Source: an uncultured cyanobacterium (GTDB taxonomy: Bacteria; Cyanobacteriota; Cyanobacteriia; Cyanobacteriales; Nostocaceae). Taken from it: DNA of 64,000 nucleotides. Position numbers and translations under genes: made by a program. The stretch covers positions 1 through 64,000 of the forward strand of contig CAIVAU010000249.1 of the NCBI GenBank assembly GCA_903903925.1. The letters are read 5' to 3'. This document shows positions 52,640 through 62,243 of the stretch, one piece after another. Within the stretch, counting starts at the first letter, position 1; every line of letters begins with the position of its first letter. A model generated the notes under the pieces. The model saw nothing but the letters and a program-made list of their open reading frames with translations, had not been told where the DNA came from and made no database searches.

Positions 52640-53224
52640 CTACCAAATCTTACTCATATTCAAAATAAACCCTGGCAACACCGGACTACCGCTGACGGTA
52701 GTGGGATTTTCTAGACATTCTTCTGCCATCCCAGGACGATAGATATAGACTTTCCTATTCTTGCAGTCAATCAACCAGCCTAGTTGTACTCCTGGCTCTG
52801 CCATGTATTCTACCATTTTTTCTTTTAAGGGTTTAAGGTTATCACTAGGCGACCTTAATTCAATCACAAAATCTGGAAAAATGGGCACAAATTTCTCTTG
52901 CTGTTCTTCTGATAAACTATTCCATCTTTCCAGTTTTATCCATGAAGCATCAGGTGATCTCTCTGCACCTGTTGATAGTCTAAATCCAGTGCTGGAATCA
53001 AAACAAATACCAGTTCCATTTTGGAGTGTCCAAATATACAACTCACCAAATAGACTGCCACTACGATAGCCTGTTTTTCCACCAGTGGGAGACATAATTG
53101 ATATATTTCCAAATTGATTCCGCTCAATACGTAAATCACGGTTAATTTGACAGAACTCAAAAAACTGCTCGTCTGTCATTTGTAATTCTGGTGGCATCTG
53201 CAACACTATCGGAGATGAAAGCAT
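52640..53224 (-). CDS. Uma2 family (DUF820) PD-(D/E)XK-like protein
   Basis: 194 residues. Typical segments are MSPTGGKTGYRSGSLFGELY, GAERSPDASWI, FPDFVIELRSPSDNLKPLKEKM (candidate D, E and K) and LGWLIDCKNRKVYIYRPG. Second intact Uma2 protein in the window and clearly from a different subgroup than the one at 49884. Function unknown. Confidence 0.9.
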   Translation of the reverse strand: MLSSPIVLQMPPELQMTDEQFFEFCQINRDLRIERNQFGNISIMSPTGGKTGYRSGSLFGELYIWTLQNGTGICFDSSTGFRLSTGAERSPDASWIKLERWNSLSEEQQEKFVPIFPDFVIELRSPSDNLKPLKEKMVEYMAEPGVQLGWLIDCKNRKVYIYRPGMAEECLENPTTVSGSPVLPGFILNMSKIW

Positions 53225-53322
53225 ATTGAAACTCCATAAAAGGCGAGTAGGGTGTAGGGCATCCCAATATTCCCTACTTCACCCTACACCCCATACCCTG
53301 TGTTCCGTCAACTTTGCCAGAT

Positions 53323-53961
53323 TTACTTGTTAGGTTGAGGAGTCAACCGCAGATAAGGTTTGACTTCCTGATACCCTTTAGGGAATTTTGCCTTGAGTAC
53401 TTCTGGATCTTTCAGCGATGGGACAATCACGCAATCTTCTCCGTCTTTCCAGTCGGCTGGTGTCGCTACGCTGTAATTATCAGTTAATTGCAGCGAATCA
53501 ATCACCCGCAGAATTTCGTCAAAGTTACGTCCGGTGCTGGGAGGGTAGGTTAAGGTTAGACGCAGTTTCTTGCTGGGGTCAATGACAAAGACCGTACGCA
53601 CTGTTACTGCTGCGTTGGCATTGGGGTGGATCATGTCGTAAAGGTCAGAAACTTTACGATCTGAGTCTGCCAAAATTGGGTAGTTGAGGGTCGTGTTCTG
53701 GGTTTCTTCGATGTCTCCTACCCATCCTTTGTGGGAGTCAACGTCATCAACGCTGAGGGCGATCACTTTAACATTACGCTTGTCAAATTCTGGTTTCAGC
53801 TTGGCAACTCGCCCTAGTTCTGTTGTGCAAACAGGTGTAAAGTCTGCCGGATGGGAGAACAGCACTACCCAGCTGTCATTTGCCCATTCGTAAAAATTGA
53901 TGTCGCCATGTGAGGAGGCTTGAGTAAAGTCGGGTACTGTATCACCTAGATGGAGAGTCAT
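53323..53961 (-). CDS. 1-Cys peroxiredoxin (Prx6-type)
   Basis: 212 residues. Reduces peroxides with the peroxidatic Cys C45 in HPADFTPVCTTELGR, the Prx6 form of the motif. The long C-terminal domain with SLQLTDNYSVATPADWKDGE and VKPYLRLTPQP is also typical of Prx6. Cytoplasmic, with no signal peptide. It stands alone; the 636-bp gap to nrtP holds no gene I can support. Confidence 0.93.
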   Translation of the reverse strand: MTLHLGDTVPDFTQASSHGDINFYEWANDSWVVLFSHPADFTPVCTTELGRVAKLKPEFDKRNVKVIALSVDDVDSHKGWVGDIEETQNTTLNYPILADSDRKVSDLYDMIHPNANAAVTVRTVFVIDPSKKLRLTLTYPPSTGRNFDEILRVIDSLQLTDNYSVATPADWKDGEDCVIVPSLKDPEVLKAKFPKGYQEVKPYLRLTPQPNK

Positions 53962-54597
53962 TTGCGATTCCCTGTGGTCAAAATATCTTATGTATTCTAT
54001 CTTGCCATGATCACTAAACTCCGGTTTCTCGATTGGACTGAGATTGTTTAATACAAAATTTTAAGTTTTGTAAGGTTTTGTAAAAGTACGTAAGTCCTAA
54101 GCAAGTATTTTCCCTGTATAACAGATATGTGCCTGTTAGCCCATTCTGGAAATATTCTGTCTTGACCCGATAAATGAAGGTTCTTATCCGTCCAGAGCCT
54201 GCATAACAATATAGGGAGCTTTCTCAATAACACGGAGATACGACCGAGTTGCCGTATCGGGATATTTAGCCCCTTGCTTCTACTGAATACATTGAAAATA
54301 TGCATTGTATGCAATCGCCTCAATATTTGGGAATTGCTGATTCAACACTTCGACGCACGTTTACAAGAATCAGCCTGAGTTTAAGTGGAAAATCCTTCAG
54401 GTTTTTGACAGTAGATTTTTAGCCATCAACCTTGAGAATGTATCAAATTATATATATAATCCATCACGTTAGATGAGTGCCTTCTACCTCCAGCATGGCT
54501 GTCTTGCAGAAATATGCGGTCAATTGCAGGATTTTTGTTACTTAGATGTTTGTAACATTCGTATAGGATTTTGCGTTTTTTACTTAGGAAGGCTTAA

Positions 54598-56073
54598 ATG
54601 CTCAAAGAATTATTCTCATTTAATGGTCGCTACAAAATCTTACACCTGACTTGGTTTGCCTTCTTTCTGACGTTTGTCTGTTGGTTTAACTTTGCTCCGT
54701 TTGCCACAACGATAGGTAAGGAGTTAGGTCTGTCTGAGCCGCAAATCAAAACATTAGGCATCTGTAACGTGGCTCTTACAATTCCAGCGCGGATTATCAT
54801 TGGGATGCTTCTGGATCGCTTTGGGCCTAGAATTACATACTCAGCTTTGCTGATGTTTGCTGTCTTACCTTGTTTAATGACGGCAACAGCTCACGACTTC
54901 AATCAATTGGTTTGGAGTCGTCTGTTGATGGGAATCGTTGGATCTGGCTTTGTGGTGGGAATTCGGATGGTGTCTGAGTGGTTCCCACCGAAGGAAATTG
55001 GCAGTGCCCAAGGAATTTATGGTGGTTGGGGTAATTTTGGAGCTGCAGCAGCTGAGTTTGGATTGCCTAGTCTAGCTGTAGGCACTGCGTTTTTAAATGG
55101 AAATACGACAAACTGGCGTTTAGCGATCGCCTTAATTGGTTTAGCGACTGCTCTCTATGGCGTGTTTTATTCCCGCAACGTCCAAGATACACCCACGGGC
55201 AAAGTCTACAAGAAACCGAAGAAAAACGGTGCAATGGAAGTCACCAGTGTTAGGAGTTTTTTGGCGCTGTGTGCCTCGAATCTGGGATTAATTTTGGCTT
55301 TGGCATTGTTAACGTGGCGTTTGGCTGAACCGAAAATTCACTTCCTCAAAGAGTTCCAAATGTATGTTGTGTGGCTGTTGTTAGCAGGACTGTATACTTT
55401 GCAAACCTACAAAGCGTGGCAAGTAAACTGGGAGATGCTGATTGGGAAAAAGATGTATTCTCCATCAGAACGCTATCAATTTCGCCAAGTTGCGCTGTTA
55501 AGTTTTGCCTATGTCGTTAGCTTTGGCTCAGAATTGGCTGTTGTTTCCATGCTACCGACTTTCTTTGAGAAGACTTTTACTCTCAATCATGTAACAGCGG
55601 CGATGGTTGCTTCTAGCTATCCCCTATTAAACTTTATCTCTCGTCCTAGTGGTGGCTATATTTCTGACCGTTTCGGTAGTCGCAAATGGACTTTGACGGT
55701 CTTGATTGCAATTATCGGCTGCGGTTACTTGATGATGAGTGAGATTCGGAGTACCTGGGCTATTCCTGTGGCGATCGCCACTTGTATGTTCTGTGCCTAC
55801 TTTGTCCAAGCTGGATGCGGAGCTACATTTGGCATGGTTCCTTTAATTAAGAAAGAAATTACTGGTCAAATTGCTGGCAATGTCGGCGCTTATGGCAACT
55901 TCGGTAGCGTGGTTTTTCTGACAGTTTTCAGCTTAACGAATCCAGTGATGTTGTTTGAAACTATGGGAATTGCAGCTCTTATCTGCTCTAGTTTATGTGC
56001 TTTCTTTCTTAAAGAACCAAAAGACTCTTTTTCTGATGATTCTGAAGAAGAGTTTTCGGAACAGGTAACCTAA
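54598..56073 (+). CDS. nrtP: MFS nitrate/nitrite permease (NrtP/NarK type)
   Basis: 491 residues, about 12 membrane helices. The nitrate-porter features are LTWFAFFLTFVCWFNFAPFA in helix 1, the glycine-rich GGWGNFGAAAAEFG nitrate signature after helix 4 and a second one near the end (AGNVGAYGNFGSVVFLTVF). The central cytoplasmic loop is long, as in cyanobacterial NrtP. It is directly followed by a narB stump, matching the usual nrtP-narB order. The start region has no obvious NtcA box that I could confirm. Confidence 0.92.
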   Translation: MLKELFSFNGRYKILHLTWFAFFLTFVCWFNFAPFATTIGKELGLSEPQIKTLGICNVALTIPARIIIGMLLDRFGPRITYSALLMFAVLPCLMTATAHDFNQLVWSRLLMGIVGSGFVVGIRMVSEWFPPKEIGSAQGIYGGWGNFGAAAAEFGLPSLAVGTAFLNGNTTNWRLAIALIGLATALYGVFYSRNVQDTPTGKVYKKPKKNGAMEVTSVRSFLALCASNLGLILALALLTWRLAEPKIHFLKEFQMYVVWLLLAGLYTLQTYKAWQVNWEMLIGKKMYSPSERYQFRQVALLSFAYVVSFGSELAVVSMLPTFFEKTFTLNHVTAAMVASSYPLLNFISRPSGGYISDRFGSRKWTLTVLIAIIGCGYLMMSEIRSTWAIPVAIATCMFCAYFVQAGCGATFGMVPLIKKEITGQIAGNVGAYGNFGSVVFLTVFSLTNPVMLFETMGIAALICSSLCAFFLKEPKDSFSDDSEEEFSEQVT

Positions 56074-56215
56074 AACCCTTTGTCCTTACTGTGGTGTTGG
56101 CTGTGGGTTGGAAGTTTCGCCCCCAGCGCAACATGGCAAACCAACGAATCGAGATAGTCAAGGAAATCCGGTTTGGCGAGTTCGAGGCGATAAAGCGCAC
56201 CCATCTAATCAAGGG
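56069..56215 (+). pseudogene. narB: narB stump: first ~49 codons of assimilatory nitrate reductase
   Basis: Reads PKTLCPYCGVGCGLEVSPP then AQHGKPTNRDSQGNPVW and RVRGDKAHPSNQG, the 4Fe-4S-binding N-terminus of NarB including the CPYCGVGC cluster ligands. There is no start codon (TAA immediately upstream in frame), it overlaps the end of nrtP, and the rest of the roughly 700-residue protein is gone. The homology ends where an antisense DUF5615 fragment begins. Confidence 0.88.
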
Positions 56216-56267
56216 GGAATTTTACAACCGGTAATGGGTATTGTTCATCAGCATAAAGACGCGCCAT
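56205..56267 (-). pseudogene. N-terminal stub of a DUF5615 PIN-like toxin
   Basis: From the ATG at 56267 the minus strand reads MARLYADEQYPLPVVKFP, the start of DUF5615 toxins, then stops after about 20 codons where the narB stump begins. It follows a DUF433 remnant on the same strand in the usual antitoxin-toxin order. Confidence 0.7.
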
Positions 56268-56270
56268 GCG

Positions 56271-56425
56271 CTACAGAACCTCATGCATCACTTCGTCATT
56301 TTCTCGAATATCTGTCTCAATTTCTTCTGGAAAGGCTTCGGCATATACCCAAGCATTTGCAATATCAGTAGCAGAAAGCGATGGATAGCTTGTAAGTAAG
56401 TCAACTTCGCTGTTTTTGCAGAGGA
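56271..56425 (-). pseudogene. DUF433 antitoxin remnant
   Basis: Minus strand reads LLTSYPSLSATDIANAW then VYAEAFPEEIETDIREN and a stop, the C-terminal DUF433 domain. The N-terminal part and start are missing (stop codon just upstream in frame). Confidence 0.75.
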
Positions 56426-56490
56426 CTTAAAAAAGACTTGGAGTATAAAGACCCCAAGTCTGAAATTTTACTTTAATCGGTAGTCTAGGA

Positions 56491-57795
56491 CTACAGCGTC
56501 AAAGATTGAGGATTTGTTTCAATCAACTTCGCCAAATCTTGTAAAAATGCCGCAGCATGAGCACCGTAAATAATGCGGTGATCGCAGGTAATATTAACCT
56601 GCATTTGTTGCTGGACACCAAACATGGCGTTGGCTGCTGCTACAAGTTGCGGACGAGATGCGCCGATCGCAATAATTGAACCTTGTCCAGGTGGTAGAAT
56701 CGCATCAAATCTGTCTACGCCAAACATTCCCAAGTTTGATACTGTGAAAGTGCCAGTGTTGTATTCTTCTGGTTGCAGTTTTTTGGCTCTAGCACGCTCT
56801 ACCAAAGACTTCCAATTACGTGATAGAGAGTAAATATCCACCATGTCTGCGTTCTGTAACACTGGTGTAATTAAGCCACCATCATCCATCGCTACTGCTA
56901 CGGCAACATTGATACTGGAATGATACACAATCCCCTGCTCTGAGTAGCTAGCATTTAGCAGTGGATGTTTTTGCAATGTCACTGCGACGGCTTTCGCTAG
57001 GAGTGCTGTCATCGTTACGCCTTTAGACTTGATCTGCTTATAAAGCTGATCTAGACCATCGGTAGTAATTGTGTAACCCACATGGATGACAGGCACGGAT
57101 AAACTAGCAACCATATTCCGTGCTACGGCATTTTGCAGGGTAGTAAGCGGCACAGTTTGCCCAGGAACAGTTGCTAAGACTGGCGTCGGTGCGGGTGTAG
57201 GAGATACTTTGGCAGGTGTGGGGACAACTGGAGTCGTGACTGGTGTGACGGCGGTGGTGGGTTGCTTGCCAACTTTAGCTGCTTCTACATCCTCAGCAAC
57301 GATGCGACCGTAGGGACCACTACCAGGGATGGTACTCAAATCTACTTTCAGTTCCTTCGCCAACTTGCGAGCGCGGGGAGAAGCAACGGTACGCCCATCT
57401 CGGTGGATGGAGCCGTTTTGAGACTCGGGCTTAGGGGTGACGACCGTAGCTGTATCTGCTATTTGTCCGGGAGAGGTGGTAGCGGTAGCTTTAGGTTGTG
57501 TCTTCTGTTCGCTCTCGTCTTTGACCTGAGCAAGCGCAGTTTCGATCTCAGCTTCGGTTTCTGCTAGCAAGGCGATCGCCGACCCAACGGCAGCAGTTTC
57601 GCCGGCTGGCACTATGATGTGGGCTAGGTATCCTTCATAGAAGGATTCCACATCCATATCTGCCTTATCTGACTCAACAACCACCACTGTTTCGCCTTTT
57701 TCCACTTTGTCACCAGGAGATTTTCCCCAGGAAACGATTTTACCCTCTGTCATGGTGGAACTCAGCGCCGGCATAAATACTTCGTGAATGCTCAT
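56491..57795 (-). CDS. pdhC: Dihydrolipoamide acetyltransferase E2 of pyruvate dehydrogenase
   Basis: 434 residues. One lipoyl domain (about 1-80) with K44 in VVVESDKADMDVES, an Ala/Pro/Thr-rich linker, an E1/E3-binding domain (about 137-172, SPRARKLAKELKVDLSTIPG) and the catalytic domain from about 210. The catalytic motif reads DHRIIYGAHAAAFL; the usual Asp of HxxxDG is Tyr, as I recall for plastid and cyanobacterial E2. Transfers acetyl groups to CoA in the pyruvate dehydrogenase complex. It is a single gene, with E1 and E3 elsewhere. Confidence 0.93.
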   Translation of the reverse strand: MSIHEVFMPALSSTMTEGKIVSWGKSPGDKVEKGETVVVVESDKADMDVESFYEGYLAHIIVPAGETAAVGSAIALLAETEAEIETALAQVKDESEQKTQPKATATTSPGQIADTATVVTPKPESQNGSIHRDGRTVASPRARKLAKELKVDLSTIPGSGPYGRIVAEDVEAAKVGKQPTTAVTPVTTPVVPTPAKVSPTPAPTPVLATVPGQTVPLTTLQNAVARNMVASLSVPVIHVGYTITTDGLDQLYKQIKSKGVTMTALLAKAVAVTLQKHPLLNASYSEQGIVYHSSINVAVAVAMDDGGLITPVLQNADMVDIYSLSRNWKSLVERARAKKLQPEEYNTGTFTVSNLGMFGVDRFDAILPPGQGSIIAIGASRPQLVAAANAMFGVQQQMQVNITCDHRIIYGAHAAAFLQDLAKLIETNPQSLTL

Positions 57796-57837
57796 AGGGA
57801 GGCTAGGCGAATCAATAATTTATAAAATTTTACAGCT

Positions 57838-57949
57838 TGGGAGTGGGGAATGGGAGTAAAGAGAGTGTGGGGGGAGTAAAGAGAGGGGGGAGAGTGTGGG
57901 GAGTAATATTTTTCTTACATCCCACACTCCCCACACTCTCTTTTCAGTG
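57838..57949. repeat. G-rich/C-rich heptamer-type inverted element
   Basis: GGGAGTG/GAGAGTGTGGGG copies, a GAGTAATATTTTTCTTAC core, then CCCACACTCCCC copies. Lies upstream of pdhC. Confidence 0.85.
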
Positions 57950-58110
57950 AGGAACTATCTTATGCTGACTATGTCTATTAAGTTTGTATTTCTCATTACG
58001 ACTCTCCAAGATTAGAAGATTTTTGCAAAAGCAAGGTAAGTAGGAGTGACACCTGAAACTAAAAGTTCAAAATTGATGACATTAACTCTTTGGAATCACT
58101 GTTAAATTTT

Positions 58111-58650
58111 ATGTCGGCAAAGTTGAAGTTTTTTTTAATTGTCATTTTTAGTATCTTTGCCACCGCTGCCACTGGAGTTTACTTTTCCCAGCGTCAGCTA
58201 TCTACAGCCACTTCTAACATAATTACTGGACAACCAGAGCAATTGGCTACGGTGACCCAAGTAAAGGAGACTGTAGAAAATCCAGAGCGAGTCAATTATC
58301 GGTCTATACCTTTAGAAAGTATAAACTCTGGTCTCCAAGGCAGCGATCCTGCTGACCTTGCCCTCAATGCTTTTAACAACACAGAATCAAAAGGAGTATA
58401 CCGAAAGGTAGAGGTAGCTTATCCTGAACCAAATCAGGCGATGGTGACGATTACTCAAACAAAGCGGGTGAATGATTCTGTCAATGCAATTAAATATCGT
58501 GTTGAGTTAACAACCTTTGGGCGATCGCTTCTAGTAAGTTCACCCCGCGTGTGGCAAATTGTTTGGGCTGGTTCCCAGGTACAACACTTAGGAGTGAGGA
58601 GTGAGGAGTTAGGAGTGAGGAGTAGAGCAAAAGTTAAGAGTTCAAAGTAA
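58111..58650 (+). CDS. Hypothetical membrane-anchored protein
   Basis: 179 residues from the ATG at 58111. A hydrophobic N-terminal segment (FFLIVIFSIFATAATGVYF) anchors or exports it. The mature part has no recognised family. The last about 20 residues (LGVRSEELGVRSRAKVKSS) are encoded by a GGAGTGA heptamer array, so the natural C-terminus has probably been replaced by repeat-derived sequence. Confidence 0.65.
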   Translation: MSAKLKFFLIVIFSIFATAATGVYFSQRQLSTATSNIITGQPEQLATVTQVKETVENPERVNYRSIPLESINSGLQGSDPADLALNAFNNTESKGVYRKVEVAYPEPNQAMVTITQTKRVNDSVNAIKYRVELTTFGRSLLVSSPRVWQIVWAGSQVQHLGVRSEELGVRSRAKVKSSK

Positions 58651-58696
58651 GGACTAACATAATTCCTAACTTCTAACTCTTAACTCCTCACTCCTA
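58591..58696. repeat. GGAGTGA heptamers with facing complementary copies
   Basis: GAGTGAGGAGTGAGGAG-type copies inside the 3' end of the hypothetical gene, a TAACATAATTCC core, then TTAACTCCTCACTCC copies. Confidence 0.85.
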
Positions 58697-58700
58697 AAGT

Positions 58701-59168
58701 TTAAATGTCTCCGCGAATTTCTTCGACAATGCCATCGCGGAGGACAATTTCGACCTGCATTTTGCTGATTAAGTTATCGCCCGGTTCTGTCCGGAAAAAG
58801 CTTTCCATCTGGAATTGGTTGACTTCTTGATCCAACTCTAGAAATTGAACTTGTTGGAGATTTTGTAGACTTTGATTTTTCTGTTCTAGGAGTTCGCTTT
58901 TCTTTTGATTGACTTGAACTTGGATATTCTCAATTTGTTGCAGGGTCTGGGGACCAGGAGGTTGTAGACTTTGCTTTTGAATTTCTGTAATCGCCCGCTG
59001 TCCTTGAACGTCTAGCTGTTGCAACTGCTGGTCAAGTTGGTTGATTTGAGCTTGTAGTTGCTGCTGCACTTCCTCTTTCCAGAGGGAAGTGACGATCGCT
59101 TTAACGTTAACAACGCGTTTCAAAAGTAGTTGAGGCTTGGAGAGATCCATATAAGGTTTCACGTTCAC
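58701..59168 (-). CDS. YlqD-like coiled-coil protein
   Basis: 155 residues. The N-terminal about 30 residues are beta-like (LLKRVVNVKAIVTSLW). The middle is a Gln/Leu-rich coiled coil, and the end (EIVLRDGIVEEIRGDI) closes the domain. This layout fits the YlqD family of Bacillus and cyanobacteria, whose function is unknown. It follows the acyl-CoA/ACP synthetase gene by 23 bp on the same strand, so the two probably form an operon. Confidence 0.75.
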   Translation of the reverse strand: MNVKPYMDLSKPQLLLKRVVNVKAIVTSLWKEEVQQQLQAQINQLDQQLQQLDVQGQRAITEIQKQSLQPPGPQTLQQIENIQVQVNQKKSELLEQKNQSLQNLQQVQFLELDQEVNQFQMESFFRTEPGDNLISKMQVEIVLRDGIVEEIRGDI

Positions 59169-59191
59169 TCTGTTGTTTGTAGTTGAGATGT

Positions 59192-61177
59192 TCAGGAAAA
59201 CATGCCGTCAATGATATCGTGATAGCGTTCCATCACGACGTGTCGCCTAATTTTCAGCGTTTGTGTCATCATGGCATTTTCGATAGAAAACTGCTCCAGA
59301 ATGAGTTTAAATGGACCAATGCGGTCATCAGAACGATAGCCTGGACGATTTTGCACTTCCCGAGTCAATTCTTGCCGAAATAAATCCTGAATCATTTTAC
59401 TTTCTAGATCCACTGTAGAGACGTGATTCATCGCCTCTTGACTGGTTGCACCATCTGGTAAACTTAGGGGCAGATTCTGAGTTTTAACCCATTGTTGCAG
59501 GGCTTCCAAATTAGGAACTATCAAAGCACCTAAACTGCGCTGATCTTGCCCAACGAGCATAATCTGGTCAATGTAGGGCGATCGCAAACACGCATCTTCA
59601 ATTGGCTGTGGTTCGATATTCTCTCCATTGGTTAATACTATTGTATCCTTTGCTCGTCCGGTCAATATCAAGTCATTTTGTGGAGTCACCCAACCCAAGT
59701 CCCCGCTGTTAAACCAACCTTCGGTGTCAATTGCTGTCGCTGTCGCTTCGGGGTTCTGGTAATAGCCTTGCATAATTTGTGGACCCCGCAACAAAACTAA
59801 ACCTCGTTCTCCTGGTGAAAGGGTTGTACGAGTTTCCGGGTCTACTATTTTAGTTTCTGTCATTGGGATGGGTTGCCCAGCAGAACCACGCAAATTTCGC
59901 CAAGGACGACGTGCATGGGTGATCGGGGAGGTTTCCGTCAAGCCATAGCCTTGTAAAATCTCTACACTAATAATCTCAAAAAAGTCATCTATATGCTTGG
60001 GAAGTGCACCACCGCCGCTAATCACTTGCTTAATTCTCCCCCCTGTTGCTTCCCTGACTTGGCGATAAACCAGCCTTTCTCCTAAAGCATGGAGGAGGAA
60101 CAAAGCAGATACTTGTATACTAGCTGCTAATTGATCGCCCGTTGAGGGATGAAGATTGGCTAAACTCAATCCCTGGACAATTCGCCTTGCTTTAATGTAT
60201 TTCTCACTCACACTAAGTAAGTAGTTAATCAGATGTTGCTTGCGACGTGGTTGTTCACGGAACTGCTTTTGCACCCCTTCATAAATTGATTCCCACAAGC
60301 GTGGTACACCTACCATGTAATGAGGTTTAAATTCCTTCAAATCCCGTTTTACAGAGCGTAAATTAGTGTAGATTTGGGTACAACCTTGAGAAAGTAAGAA
60401 GTACTCACAACTGCGTTCGTAGGCATGCCAGCTAGGAAGAATACTTAGAGCAATGTCTCCTACTTGCGGTTGCACTACTGTCCCGATAGTAGTCACCTGA
60501 TGCATCAAGTTGCCATGAGAAAGCATTGCGCCCTTCGGTTTTCCCGTAGTCCCGGAAGTATACATTAGTGTTGCTAGTGTATCACGGTTTTGGGAAATTG
60601 ACTGTAAAGTGTGGTTTGACCCTATTTCCATTAACTGGGGCAAGTTCACTATCTTTAGGGTTTCATCTGCCTGCGGTACTTCTTCTGAAAGCAAGATGAT
60701 CAGTTGAATGGGTAGATCTTTAATGCCCTCTTGCAATTTTTTCAGTGTCTTGATATTTTCCACTACTAATGCTGTGCTGCCACTGTTTGCTAAGATAAAC
60801 AGCAACTCTTCCCGTTCCGCTTGGGAACTACGCACTGCATCAACTGCCCCAGCAGTCATTATGCCTTGATCTGCTAAGAGCCATCGGGGGGAGTTGTCGG
60901 AAATGAGGGAGAGGCGATCGCCTGCTTTCACTCCCAACGCTTGCAAACCAGCAGCAAATTGCTGAATTTGCTGTGCTAGCTGGGTATAAGTAAGAACGAC
61001 TTCTGGTTTAGCGTGGGGGTCGCGCAGAGCTATAGTATCACCAAATTGCTTTGCTACCAAAGGCCAAATTTCGGAGAGCGACTCTACATTTGAGTAATCT
61101 GCCAAATACTTCAATTTTTGGCGCTCTTCGAGAGAGAGGTTAGAGAGTAAAGCTGTTTCGACCGAAGTTTTCGACAT
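59192..61177 (-). CDS. aas: Long-chain acyl-ACP/acyl-CoA synthetase (AMP-forming)
   Basis: 661 residues from the ATG at 61177 (five codons after a less likely start). The AMP-binding signature TLMYTSGTTGKPKGAMLSHG is intact, with GYGLTETSP, WFNSGDLGWV and the C-terminal lysine region. Cyanobacterial homologues recycle free fatty acids onto acyl carrier protein, and this is the single long-chain type enzyme visible here. Cytoplasmic or membrane-associated. Transcribed with the YlqD-like gene. Confidence 0.9.
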   Translation of the reverse strand: MSKTSVETALLSNLSLEERQKLKYLADYSNVESLSEIWPLVAKQFGDTIALRDPHAKPEVVLTYTQLAQQIQQFAAGLQALGVKAGDRLSLISDNSPRWLLADQGIMTAGAVDAVRSSQAEREELLFILANSGSTALVVENIKTLKKLQEGIKDLPIQLIILLSEEVPQADETLKIVNLPQLMEIGSNHTLQSISQNRDTLATLMYTSGTTGKPKGAMLSHGNLMHQVTTIGTVVQPQVGDIALSILPSWHAYERSCEYFLLSQGCTQIYTNLRSVKRDLKEFKPHYMVGVPRLWESIYEGVQKQFREQPRRKQHLINYLLSVSEKYIKARRIVQGLSLANLHPSTGDQLAASIQVSALFLLHALGERLVYRQVREATGGRIKQVISGGGALPKHIDDFFEIISVEILQGYGLTETSPITHARRPWRNLRGSAGQPIPMTETKIVDPETRTTLSPGERGLVLLRGPQIMQGYYQNPEATATAIDTEGWFNSGDLGWVTPQNDLILTGRAKDTIVLTNGENIEPQPIEDACLRSPYIDQIMLVGQDQRSLGALIVPNLEALQQWVKTQNLPLSLPDGATSQEAMNHVSTVDLESKMIQDLFRQELTREVQNRPGYRSDDRIGPFKLILEQFSIENAMMTQTLKIRRHVVMERYHDIIDGMFS

Positions 61178-61448
61178 AACACATAGCCTCAAGAGTCAAT
61201 GAATTGTTTCTGTGCATATTCCGCTATATAGCTAAAATAGCTGAGATCAAATGACACAATTTATTCTGTCTATAGCAATCTCTTTATTGTAATGTCGAGA
61301 GTTTCAGGCATGTATTTACAAAAATTTATGATATGCTTAAGTTATATAAATTCAAAGCAACGCAAAATTTTGCTTTGAATTTGTTTGTATGTATTGTGCT
61401 TACAAAGCACAACAGAAAGCACCTATTTTTCAAAGGAAGTGATTATCT

Positions 61449-61694
61449 GTGAATTTGGTGACCGCGCTATTCATAACACTCATCAACATTGTTGCCTGCC
61501 TTGCGTTCCCCAGGCTTCTATCTATCATTCTTGCTCCTAAAACCAAACAGAAAAAACCACGGCAGACAAGCTCAACGCTACAAAAAGCCCGATCAAAAAT
61601 TATCAGTTTCCCATATTGTACGTCTTACACATTAACAGGAGGCCCATTCTGTAAATTTAGTCCTAATTTCTGTGGGAGGTGTTCTCCGAATTGA
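61449..61694 (+). CDS. Possible small membrane protein
   Basis: 81 residues from a GTG. One hydrophobic segment (VTALFITLINIVACLAFPRLLSIIL) is followed by a basic and a Cys/Ser-rich tail. A weak AAGGAAG precedes the start. No family is recognised; the call is doubtful. Confidence 0.3.
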   Translation: MNLVTALFITLINIVACLAFPRLLSIILAPKTKQKKPRQTSSTLQKARSKIISFPYCTSYTLTGGPFCKFSPNFCGRCSPN

Positions 61695-61715
61695 CCTTTC
61701 CTTTAAGGGAAAGGT
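61693..61715 (+). terminator. Hairpin ACCTTTCC/GGAAAGGT
   Basis: 8-bp stem with a 6-nt loop, immediately after the small ORF. The remaining 61716-62243 gap shows no gene I can support. Confidence 0.45.
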
Positions 61716-62243
61716 AAAAGGGGAAAGGGGGAATAACAGTCCTTTAACCCTTTTCCTCAACTCAGATTCCGATAGCGCAGCGTTATTTAACAAACTTCAA
61801 ACTAGACTATACCCAATACAGAGTTAGACCCATCAGGAATTGATCAACAGCATCAGTATATTTATGGGATTTCCCGTGACTCATAGCTACCTTGTTCTGG
61901 CGGATACGTTGAGGTGGTGGTGAGATACATATGCCGATGGTTTGCGGTTGAGTGTGCCTGTGAGAACTCTTCATCCAGCACCTAACAATAAATCTTTTGG
62001 TGTAGATAAAGGTATTAATTATTACTACTTTACGAAGCTATTGCTGAGTTGAATAGAATTGCTATCAAAGCTGAAATGATTGTCCTGTAGCGCTTACAGG
62101 CTATGAAAGCCCCAGATAACAGCTACCGTAACTTTACTCCTCTTTAGCAAGTCTTTATGGATGTTCTGGTAGTTATACAGCTGCATTATTTTTTACTCAA
62201 GAATTAAAACTAAGGCATAGTTTTAATTCTTTTATGTTTAGAA

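Noticed and set aside
54048..54323. Minus-strand 91-codon frame upstream of nrtP
   Set aside because: No protein-like pattern; lies in AT-rich intergenic sequence.
54420..54597. Possible NtcA site upstream of nrtP (GTATCAAATTATAT; GTTAC-N10-GTAAC)
   Set aside because: Neither fits GTA-N8-TAC properly; not reported as a site although NtcA control would be expected for a nitrate permease.
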